45,144 bases of DNA from Deltaproteobacteria bacterium. Its GTDB lineage: Bacteria > Desulfobacterota > Desulfomonilia > UBA1062. Every line of letters begins with the position of its first letter. Position 1 is the stretch's first letter. Below are positions 1 to 6,217 of this stretch, piece by piece. The notes beneath the pieces were generated by a model. The model ran no database searches and was not told where the DNA came from. It was given only the letters and a program-made list of their open reading frames with translations. The stretch covers positions 1-45,144 of the forward strand of contig JAKLDU010000007.1 in assembly GCA_022703355.1 (NCBI GenBank), given 5' to 3'. A program made the translations under genes and the position numbers.

Positions 1-57
1 CGTCTGCCCGGCCTGGTAGGCAGGCATGACGACGACCACCTTCCTGTCCTTGTACAC
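1..57 (-). CDS. Glycosyltransferase family 2, N-terminal fragment (runs off the left edge)
   Basis: Read leftward, the first 57 bases give a short N-terminus with a run of valines followed by M-P-A-Y-Q-A-G-Q-T. That is the usual first beta strand and nucleotide-binding start of family 2 glycosyltransferases (commonly VVVMPAYNAG). Only about 19 codons lie in the window, so sugar and acceptor cannot be told. The GTG at 57 is the likely start; no ATG or GTG was found upstream in frame nearby, and a purine-rich AGGGGG lies about 11 bases upstream. The family call rests on one motif. Confidence 0.5.
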   Translation of the reverse strand, partial: MYKDRKVVVVMPAYQAGQT

Positions 58-70
58 TTCCCCGGTTTCC

Positions 71-136
71 CCCTGTTCTCTGTAATGATGTGTATATAAC
101 GAAGCGGCCCTGGTTTTCCGTGATGATGCATATATC
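71..136. repeat. Two-copy diverged direct repeat, period about 38 bp
   Basis: A unit beginning CCCTG and ending TGATGTGTATATAAC (71-100) recurs at 108-137 as CCCTG...TGATGCATATATCAC with one indel. It lies in the 192-base stretch between the glycosyltransferase start and tRNA-Leu. The second copy is also partly self-complementary (GTGAT...ATCAC). No gene is visible in 58-249. Confidence 0.45.
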
Positions 137-249
137 ACCAGGCGACGGTAATATCATCATCATATAATTCACGACAGGTGCGTCATGGGCCTGCAGACTG
201 CAGGCATCTGTCCTGCGGCATGGCTGTGGGGGAGGGCATGGTGAGAAAA

Positions 250-336
250 TGGTGCCGGGAACAGGACTTGAACCTGCACGAGCGTACGCCCACTAGCTCC
301 TGAAGCTAGCGCGTCTGCCAATTCCGCCATCCCGGC
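250..336 (-). tRNA. tRNA-Leu (anticodon CAG)
   Basis: Reading leftward from 336, the acceptor arm GCCGGGA pairs with TCCCGGC. The anticodon stem CTAGC/GCTAG encloses the loop TTCAGGA, giving anticodon CAG. There is a long variable arm, as in class II leucine tRNAs, and a T arm with GTTCAAGTC. The CCA end is encoded (250-252). The length of 87 fits tRNA-Leu. The gene is divergent from ribF and has its own sigma-70-like promoter at 369-396. Confidence 0.95.
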
Positions 337-368
337 ACTCTGGCCTTGAATTCGCAAGGTGAATCTCA

Positions 369-396
369 TATATAGTCTTGCACCATTCCTTGTCAA
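369..396 (-). promoter_or_regulatory. Sigma-70-type promoter of tRNA-Leu
   Basis: On the minus strand a perfect TTGACA (391-396) is followed after 16 bases by TATATA (369-374), about 32 bases before the tRNA 5' end. The -35 box abuts the ribF ribosome binding site on the other strand (AAGGA, about 396-400). Confidence 0.75.
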
Positions 397-407
397 GGAA
401 GTATCGC

Positions 408-1361
408 ATGGACGTGATCCGGAATAACGAAGACCTTCGGCCCGAAAGATTTGTCCGGCCGGTGATGACCATCGGCAACTTCGACGGCTGCCACATCGGG
501 CACCGGGAGATCTTCCGGAGGGTCAAGGCCCATGCGGCAAAAGTGGCGGGGACGTCCGTGGCGTACACCTTCGACCCGCACCCCGCTTCCATCATCAAAG
601 GTGTCACCCCGCAGCTCATCTTCACCCTCGAGGAAAAGATCGAGGCCGTGCGCTGCCTGGGCATGGACTGCCTGGTCGTGGCCCCCTTCACCTGGGAGGT
701 CGCGGACACCGACCCAAAGCGGTTCGTCGAAGACACCATCGTGGACAGGATCGGCGCCCTGGGAGTGGTCGTGGGGCACGACTTCTCCTTCGGCAGGAAG
801 GCCACGGGCGATATCCCCTTCCTGGAGCGCATGGGGGAGGAGAAAGGGTTCTTCGTCGAGTGCGTCGAGCCGGTGAGGCACGACGGGAACGTGGTGTCGA
901 GCACCCTCATCCGCAAGATGATCCTCTCGGGCGACGTGGGCGGGGCGGCCAGGCTCATGAAGTTCCCCTTCCGCATCCGCGGGCCGGTGGTCCACGGCAG
1001 GGCCCGGGGCAGGGGTCTGGGCTTCCCCACGGCCAACGTGACTTCCGACAAGGAGCTCATCCCCGCCTACGGGGTGTACGCCGTCTGGCTTTGCCTCGGT
1101 GACCGGCAGCTCCCGGGCGTGGTGAACATCGGCAACAACCCCACCTTCGGCGATGTGGGCACCTCCATCGAGGCCTTCATCTTCGACCTGGACGAGGACA
1201 TCTACGGCAAGGAGCTCACCGTGGAGTTCGTGGAGCACCTCCGCGGCGAGATAAAGTTCGCGGACAAACAGTATCTCATCGACCAGATCGACGCCGACTG
1301 CAGGCTGGCCCGGGAGATTCTCGCACAAAGGAAACCCGGTGAGGATCTTCGGCCTGTCTGA
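408..1361 (+). CDS. ribF: Bifunctional riboflavin kinase / FAD synthetase
   Basis: RibF phosphorylates riboflavin to FMN and adenylates FMN to FAD in the cytoplasm. The N-terminal nucleotidyltransferase domain shows TIGNFDG followed by an HxGH motif (residues 29-32). The C-terminal flavokinase domain begins near residue 190 with GRGLGFPTANV and continues through GVVNIGNNPTFG. The length of 317 aa is normal. The ATG at 408 is chosen because AAGGA lies 8-12 bases upstream; the longer frame from 378 has no ribosome binding site and would cross the tRNA promoter. The last 23 bases overlap the next gene, which implies coupled translation. No FMN riboswitch is visible upstream. Confidence 0.95.
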   Translation: MDVIRNNEDLRPERFVRPVMTIGNFDGCHIGHREIFRRVKAHAAKVAGTSVAYTFDPHPASIIKGVTPQLIFTLEEKIEAVRCLGMDCLVVAPFTWEVADTDPKRFVEDTIVDRIGALGVVVGHDFSFGRKATGDIPFLERMGEEKGFFVECVEPVRHDGNVVSSTLIRKMILSGDVGGAARLMKFPFRIRGPVVHGRARGRGLGFPTANVTSDKELIPAYGVYAVWLCLGDRQLPGVVNIGNNPTFGDVGTSIEAFIFDLDEDIYGKELTVEFVEHLRGEIKFADKQYLIDQIDADCRLAREILAQRKPGEDLRPV

Positions 1362-2046
1362 CCTCCACCTGTCGTTCCAGGCGGACAAGCCCATGGACGT
1401 CTTTGGCCCCGTCTGGCAGAACCATGCCCAAAAGATCAGGGAGGCCTGGCTCCAGACCGTGGGCGCCGACGATGTGGTTCTCGTGCCCGGCGACATCTCC
1501 TGGGCCATGAGGCTGGGCGATGCCCGGGAGGACTTCGCCTTCCTCGGGGGCCTGCCGGGCGCCAAGGTCGTCATCAAGGGCAACCACGACTACTGGTGGG
1601 CGAGCCTGAGCAAGGTGCGGGAATCGGTCCCCCCATCGGTCGTGCCCCTGCAGAACTCATCGACCGTGTTCGACGGCATCGGGGTCGCGGGTTCGCGCCT
1701 CTGGCTCGACCCGGACTTGAAGCTGGAAAGCACAACGCCTGAAGACATGAAAATATGGGAACGGGAGCTCGACCGGCTGGCGCTGTCGCTGAAGACGCTC
1801 CCCGCCGGGCTGAGAACGCGGATCGTCATGACGCACTTCCCGCCCATCTCGCTCGACGGCAGGCCGGGCAGGGCAGTGGAGATTGCCCGGGACGCCGGGT
1901 GCGACATCTGGGTCTTCGGGCACATGCACCTCGGGAGCCTTGATTACGGTGGATTCAACCGGACCGTGGACGGCATCAGGTTCGAGTTCGTGTCGGCGGA
2001 CTACCTGGATTTCCGGCCGAAGCTCATCCTCGACCCGGGGCTGTAA
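1339..2046 (+). CDS. Calcineurin-like metallophosphoesterase
   Basis: This 235-aa cytoplasmic phosphoesterase has the full two-metal motif set: D8-x-H10, GD at 51-52, GNHD at 81-84, a TH pair at 165-166 and GHMH at 194-197. The substrate cannot be told from sequence. Similar proteins in anaerobes are usually annotated only as metallophosphoesterases. The GTG start at 1339 lies inside ribF and has AAAGGA 6 bases upstream, so the two genes are probably translated together. There is no signal peptide or membrane segment. Confidence 0.9.
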   Translation: MRIFGLSDLHLSFQADKPMDVFGPVWQNHAQKIREAWLQTVGADDVVLVPGDISWAMRLGDAREDFAFLGGLPGAKVVIKGNHDYWWASLSKVRESVPPSVVPLQNSSTVFDGIGVAGSRLWLDPDLKLESTTPEDMKIWERELDRLALSLKTLPAGLRTRIVMTHFPPISLDGRPGRAVEIARDAGCDIWVFGHMHLGSLDYGGFNRTVDGIRFEFVSADYLDFRPKLILDPGL

Positions 2047-2133
2047 CACTTATTTTACTTGATATGAACGGCAGAGGGCGTGTACCTTAAGCTTGTATAT
2101 TTATAATACTTTGTGTATGAGGAGGTAGAGGCT

Positions 2134-2889
2134 GTGATCATTATGAAGAAAACCAAGTTCCCAGGTCTGTCCAGAATCGAGAAGTCCCCGGACATACCGA
2201 CCCTGGTGATGAACCAGGTCATCGAGCTCATTTCCCAGGGCAAACTCAAGATCGGGGAGAAGCTCCCCTCGGAGCAGGAGATGACCGGGCTCTTCGGCAT
2301 CAGCCGGATCTCCCTGCGGGAGGCGATGAAGCTCCTCGAGGCGAAGGGCTACATCGAGTCCCGGGACAGGAAGGGCAAGTACGTCCGGTCGCTCACGGAC
2401 AACGTGAAGTCTTCCATTGAAGATCTCATCTCGGTCGATCACGAGAAGATCTGGGAACTCCTGGCCGTCAGAAGGCTCATCGATTCCGAGGCGGCGTACC
2501 TCGCGGCACGCAACGTCTCGAAGGAGCAGAAAAAGCGCTTCACCACGCTCATCGAGAGAATCGAGGCCATCGGGTCCGAAAACGTCCTCACCTCGAAGGA
2601 AGGCGGCAAGCTCTACTCCGACTTCTTCGACATCCTCGCGGACTCCACCAGGAACACCATCTTCGTGCACCTGCGGGAAACCATCGCGCACGTGCTCACC
2701 GGGGCCTTCCCCTACAGCAGGAAGAAGCTCTCCCGCGTGGACAACACCTCGAACCAGATCGTATCTCAGCTCGCGAAGATCATCGAGGCCGTGGACAGGC
2801 GGGACGCGGACGCGGCCAAGGCACTGACCATCGAGCACATCGACTTCATCGAAAAGTCCCTCAGGCGGGCGCTCAAAGAGGAAGAATGA
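2134..2889 (+). CDS. FadR/GntR-family transcriptional regulator
   Basis: A winged helix-turn-helix of the GntR type occupies about residues 20-95, with KIGEKLPSEQEM and SRISLREAMKLLEAKGYI. An all-helical FCD effector domain follows (about 105-240). In this subfamily (FadR, PdhR, LldR) the effector is often a carboxylic acid or acyl-CoA, but the ligand here is unknown. The GTG at 2134 is chosen because AGGAGG lies 8 bases upstream; GTG 2113 and ATG 2143 have poorer spacing. The gene stands alone and ends in a strong terminator. Enzymes of acyl-CoA metabolism elsewhere in the window are conceivable targets, but that is inference. Confidence 0.88.
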   Translation: MIIMKKTKFPGLSRIEKSPDIPTLVMNQVIELISQGKLKIGEKLPSEQEMTGLFGISRISLREAMKLLEAKGYIESRDRKGKYVRSLTDNVKSSIEDLISVDHEKIWELLAVRRLIDSEAAYLAARNVSKEQKKRFTTLIERIEAIGSENVLTSKEGGKLYSDFFDILADSTRNTIFVHLRETIAHVLTGAFPYSRKKLSRVDNTSNQIVSQLAKIIEAVDRRDADAAKALTIEHIDFIEKSLRRALKEEE

Positions 2890-2895
2890 AGACCT

Positions 2896-2925
2896 GTCCC
2901 CTCCCTTCCGGGGGAGGGGAATTTT
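2896..2925 (+). terminator. Rho-independent terminator after the GntR gene
   Basis: CCCCTCCC (2898-2905) pairs with GGGAGGGG (2912-2919) around a short TTCCGG loop and is followed by AATTTT. It starts 7 bases after the stop codon. Confidence 0.8.
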
Positions 2926-2926
2926 G

Positions 2927-3097
2927 CATTCACTCGTCCCGGTTGAAGAAAATTGAGTTCATTGGTCCGGTCCGGAGGTCATATCCGGGGAAAGGTGCAT
3001 TCCCTCGCCTCGGTCGATGAACGTTTGAGAGGCAGCGGCGGTTGGGCTCGGGTATCTTTGAGTAATCTTACATTGCCTCGTCCCAGTCGATGAGGGA
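2927..3097. repeat. Three-copy tandem repeat (71 and 73 bp); third copy is the 3' end of the HAD gene
   Basis: Segments starting at 2927, 2998 and 3071 share the core CATTxxCTCGxCxCxGTxGA. Over 27 bases, neighbouring copies match at 20 positions. The copy at 3071 is the true 3' end of the leftward HAD-family gene (stop at 3068-3070); the other two lie beyond its stop. See the findings for the window-wide pattern. Confidence 0.75.
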
Positions 3098-3652
3098 AGC
3101 GATCTCCTCCCAGCTCCTCACCACCGTGAAGGGGTGGCTCGTCCTGTTCCAGGGCTGGTCGTAGATGATGGGCGTGATGCCCTCGGCCGCGAGCAGGTGG
3201 CAGGTGTCGAGCCGGTCTTCCACAAAGAATTCCGTGCCCTGGCTTTTGAGTATCTCGAGCTTTGCGGTGCTCACCCCGGTGGCGGTCACCCTGACGGAGG
3301 CCGGGGCAAGCGCGGGAATGTGCTTTTCGAACCACCGCTCGACGGGCTCCTTCACGGGCCGGGCCGTGACCACGGAGAGCGGGGGGGTGTTCCTGCCGAT
3401 TTTCGTCAAAACCTCGGAGGCCCCGGTGTTGGGTAAAAGGCCCAGCTCGTGGATGCGGTGCGTCAGGGTCTCGAAGATCTCGGCCACATAACGGGTTTCC
3501 AGCTTCACCACCCGCATGAAGTCGTACTCGGTGATCTCTTCGTAGTCGATGTCCACATCGAAGTCCTGTTTGGCGATCTGGACGAACAGCCTGAAGGTGT
3601 CCGCCACGACCCCGTCGAAGTCGAAAGCGATCTCATGTGTCTTGATGCCCAT
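3068..3652 (-). CDS. HAD-superfamily hydrolase, 5'(3')-deoxyribonucleotidase-like
   Basis: A 194-aa cytoplasmic phosphatase of the haloacid dehalogenase superfamily. Motif I is DFDGVVADT near the N-terminus (nucleophile and acid/base aspartates), motif II SVVTARP, motif III the lysine in STAKLEIL, and motif IV FFVEDRLDTC. This arrangement and length resemble the NT5C nucleotidase branch, but the substrate is not proven. The ATG at 3652 is preceded on the minus strand by AAAGGA at good spacing; the longer frame to 3739 has no such site. Its 3' end is the last unit of a tandem repeat that continues past the stop codon. Confidence 0.82.
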   Translation of the reverse strand: MGIKTHEIAFDFDGVVADTFRLFVQIAKQDFDVDIDYEEITEYDFMRVVKLETRYVAEIFETLTHRIHELGLLPNTGASEVLTKIGRNTPPLSVVTARPVKEPVERWFEKHIPALAPASVRVTATGVSTAKLEILKSQGTEFFVEDRLDTCHLLAAEGITPIIYDQPWNRTSHPFTVVRSWEEIASLIDWDEAM

Positions 3653-3785
3653 GGACAAATCCTTTTCCCGGGTTGGATGCCGCCCCTTGTAGCACATCGG
3701 CCGCCCCGGTGGAAGGGCCATCGGAAGCCCGGGAATCATTCAGGAAAGAAATGAGCAGGCCGGCCGCTGGACTGCGAAAAAGCAA

Positions 3786-3813
3786 TTGACAAAGGCGCGG
3801 CATACAGGATAAC
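3786..3813 (+). promoter_or_regulatory. Promoter of tRNA-Val
   Basis: A perfect TTGACA (3786-3791), a 16-base spacer and GATAAC (3808-3813) place a start site about 8 bases before the tRNA. Confidence 0.7.
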
Positions 3814-3827
3814 GGAATGGCAGTTGC

Positions 3828-3902
3828 AGGCGCGTAGCTCAGTGGGAGAGCACCACCTTGACACGGTGGGGGTCCGGGGTTCAAATCCCCGCGCGCCTAC
3901 CA
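3828..3902 (+). tRNA. tRNA-Val (anticodon GAC)
   Basis: The acceptor AGGCGCG pairs with CGCGCCT, the D arm carries GCTCAGTGGGAGAGC, the anticodon stem CCACC/GGTGG encloses TTGACAC (anticodon GAC), and the T arm CGGGG/CCCCG carries TTCAAAT. The CCA end is encoded (3900-3902). The length is 75. Confidence 0.96.
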
Positions 3903-4195
3903 ATAACTCCTTGGATTTAATTTGTTAATCCGTACCCAAAATTGTGTACCGAGAGTCGAATATTTACCGATCACGGTGACTTGGTTGCTGCTGAGATAAG
4001 ATGACTGTGACGGATAAAGTGAAGAGCACGTAGAATTTTATTTTGTTACCGCTTGATCTGATGGAAGAGCGGTGAAAAGAATTGTTATGATGCACTTGCT
4101 TCTGCAAGCAATATTGGACATCAATATTTGTAATATTATCAAGATATAATAATAAGGGATGTTGCGTGCTGTCACGCTATGAAGGGCAGAGAATC

Positions 4196-4267
4196 ATGCT
4201 TGGAATTATGTATAAGGGCATAAACACTTTTTTTCTTGTTGCGGTAACCATCATTAGTCTATCCTGA
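4196..4267 (+). CDS. Possible small hydrophobic peptide (23 aa)
   Basis: An ATG-started frame encodes a 23-residue peptide with a lysine near the start and then an unbroken hydrophobic stretch (TFFLVAVTIISLS), like a single membrane span. A weak purine-rich GAAGGGCAGAG precedes it. Size and character resemble type I toxin peptides or leader peptides, but no antisense RNA or partner was found. It may be chance in AT-rich DNA. Confidence 0.2.
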   Translation: MLGIMYKGINTFFLVAVTIISLS

Positions 4268-4348
4268 AGAACCCGGTTTTTCTAAACAGGCAAGAGGATT
4301 GTCGATTTCAAGATATCAGGAAGCCAATAAAGAATGGGGGCAAGAAAT

Positions 4349-4392
4349 CGGGCGCTGGCACGGAGTCACCGCCCGGTTCTCCTTGGCCGTGC
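4349..4392 (+). other. Potential H-type RNA pseudoknot
   Basis: CGGGCG (4349-4354) can pair with CGCCCG (4370-4375), while GCACGG (4358-4363) can pair with CCGTGC (4387-4392). The stems interleave with connecting loops of 3, 6 and 11 bases, which is feasible for a pseudoknot. No known riboswitch consensus fits. The island is GC-rich within AT-rich DNA. Confidence 0.3.
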
Positions 4393-4397
4393 GGCTA

Positions 4398-4427
4398 TTT
4401 ACTATAATGAATATTTGATCTTATAAT
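4398..4427 (+). promoter_or_regulatory. Putative promoter of the AidB-like acyl-CoA dehydrogenase
   Basis: TTTACT (4398-4403), an 18-base spacer and a perfect TATAAT (4422-4427) lie 41 bases before the start codon. A second TATAAT at 4403-4408 lacks a good -35 box. Confidence 0.45.
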
Positions 4428-4467
4428 ACCAAAACTTTGAAAAACCTAATCTGAAGGGAGTTCCGGC

Positions 4468-6063
4468 ATGTCTGGACCGAACAGGAACAATCCATACAGT
4501 TTCGACGAGTTTCTCGCGTGGCGGCAGGGAATAAACTACTATAGCGACGATCTCTTCTTCCAGAAGGTCCTCCAGCACTTTTGCGGCAGCGAGTGGGACG
4601 CCATAAACGACAGCCTTCTGAGGATGTCCGAGAAGGTATCCTACCGATGGCGTGACTTCGCAGACAAGATCGCCCAGCCCGAGCACCGGCCCTACATGAA
4701 ACATTTCGACGGCCACAACCACCGCATCGACCGGATCGTCCGGCCTGTCGAGACCGAGATCATGGAGAAGGAGATCTTCTCCGAGGCGTTCTTCTCGGAC
4801 AGGACTTCTCCCTGGCTCAGGCTTGCCAAGATGTACCTCATCTACCAGAACGGGGAGGCGTGCGTCGCCTGCCCCATGACCTGCACCGAAGGGCTCGTGG
4901 CCCTTCTGGATAAGTATGCCGACTCCCCGGAAACCAGGCACATCCTCCGGCACTGCAAGGAGGGGATCGACGGCGACTTCGCCATCGGGGCCCAGTACCT
5001 CTCCGAGATACAGGGCGGCTCGGACGTCCCTGCCAACGTGCTCGAGGCAATGGAAGAGGGTGGCACCTGGCGTCTGTATGGAACGAAATTCTTCTGTTCC
5101 GCCACCCATGCGGACTACGCGGTGGTGACGGCAAAGCCTGTCGGGTCCGAAGAGGTCGCCCTCTTCGTGGTGCCTTCGTGGCTGCCTGGCAACAAGCAAA
5201 GGGAGGTGCGCAACGGCTACACCATCGACCGCATCAAGTGGAAGATGGGGACCTCGGAGCTCACCACGGCCGAGCTCACCTTCAATGGATCCGTTGCCTA
5301 CCCGGTAGGCCCGCTCAACCGGGGTGTGGCGAACGTGGTGGGTATCGTACTCACCTATTCGAGGCTCACCGTGGGCCTGTCCGCTGCCTCCTCGATGGCC
5401 AGGGCGGCACGTGAGGCGAGGGCGTATGCGAAATTCAGGACAGCCTTCGGCCCGCGCATCGACCAGTTCCCCCTGCTCGAGGGACAGCTCCGGAAGATCG
5501 AGCACTACTGGAAAAGGACGCTCGCCGCAGCCTTCAAGCTTTACAGCGAGTTTCTCGGGCTGCCGGGGGGACTCAAAGGCGGGCTGATGACCGACGAGAC
5601 TGAAGATCTCAAGAAAAAGCGCTTCGAGACGCGTGAACTCATCATGCTCCAGAAGATTACCGGCTCCTGGGACTGCACCGACATCCTCAGGCTCGCCATG
5701 TCGGTCTTCGGCGGCCATGGGGTCATGGAAGACTTCTCGTCCCTGCCCAGGCTGTACCGCGACGCTGCCATCAACGAGCTCTGGGAAGGGCCCCGCAACG
5801 TCCTGCTCACCCAGATGCACCGCGACTTCCAGCGCGTCTCCTCCTGGTACAAGCCCTCCGAGTTCGTCAGGAACATCCTCGGGCGAACCGATGAAGGCAC
5901 GGTAACCAAGCTCGGAGCAGAGATGGAGGAGTTCATTGCCTATCCGAACCTGTTCGGGATGGACGATACGACCATCGAAGTCTGCAGACGGTGGGACGCC
6001 TTCTGCCACGATCTCTTCCACGCTTACCAGGATTCGTCTCTCCGGGACGTGGAGAAGGAATAG
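4468..6063 (+). CDS. Acyl-CoA dehydrogenase, AidB-like
   Basis: A 531-aa flavoprotein of the acyl-CoA dehydrogenase fold. The signature LSEIQGGSD (near residue 175) and the C-terminal LPRLYRDAAINELWEGPRN match the AidB/long acyl-CoA dehydrogenase branch, which is about 540 aa, well above the 380-400 aa of ordinary members. AidB in E. coli is linked to alkylation response, but members in anaerobic acid degraders are commonly assumed to oxidise acyl-CoAs, so the true role is open. GAAGGGAG sits 8-15 bases before the ATG. It stands alone between spacers. Confidence 0.88.
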   Translation: MSGPNRNNPYSFDEFLAWRQGINYYSDDLFFQKVLQHFCGSEWDAINDSLLRMSEKVSYRWRDFADKIAQPEHRPYMKHFDGHNHRIDRIVRPVETEIMEKEIFSEAFFSDRTSPWLRLAKMYLIYQNGEACVACPMTCTEGLVALLDKYADSPETRHILRHCKEGIDGDFAIGAQYLSEIQGGSDVPANVLEAMEEGGTWRLYGTKFFCSATHADYAVVTAKPVGSEEVALFVVPSWLPGNKQREVRNGYTIDRIKWKMGTSELTTAELTFNGSVAYPVGPLNRGVANVVGIVLTYSRLTVGLSAASSMARAAREARAYAKFRTAFGPRIDQFPLLEGQLRKIEHYWKRTLAAAFKLYSEFLGLPGGLKGGLMTDETEDLKKKRFETRELIMLQKITGSWDCTDILRLAMSVFGGHGVMEDFSSLPRLYRDAAINELWEGPRNVLLTQMHRDFQRVSSWYKPSEFVRNILGRTDEGTVTKLGAEMEEFIAYPNLFGMDDTTIEVCRRWDAFCHDLFHAYQDSSLRDVEKE

Positions 6064-6217
6064 ACTGCCAAGGGCAATGAACAGCTGTGCGTCTGGATCT
6101 CGTATGGGGCATATCCATAAAAGGTGTCAATCTGTCCAACGGGATGAATGGGATCCCGTTCCTCGAAGGCGAGGGTCGCTTGGTTATTGATGTGTCCTTT
6201 ATCTCAGGGGTGATGTG

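Larger units (their letters stand above)
3903..4467. other. AT-rich 565-base spacer with no recognised gene
   Basis: This stretch is clearly richer in A and T than its surroundings. It holds a possible 23-codon hydrophobic ORF (4196-4267), a compact GC-rich island that can fold as a pseudoknot (4349-4392), and promoter-like TATAAT boxes at 4403 and 4422 before the acyl-CoA dehydrogenase. It lies directly 3' of a tRNA, a common integration target, but no integrase, repeated tRNA end or other mobile-element trace was found. Confidence 0.6.

Noticed and set aside
2102-2107. Promoter of the GntR gene (TATAAT)
   Set aside because: A good -10 box but no acceptable -35 box at 16-18 bases; left unassigned.
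3892-3902. tRNA-Val 3' end as a phage or island attachment site
   Set aside because: No second copy of the tRNA tail and no integrase in the window.
4340-4400. Guanidine-III or SAH riboswitch
   Set aside because: The interleaved stems are there but conserved loop bases of these classes do not match.
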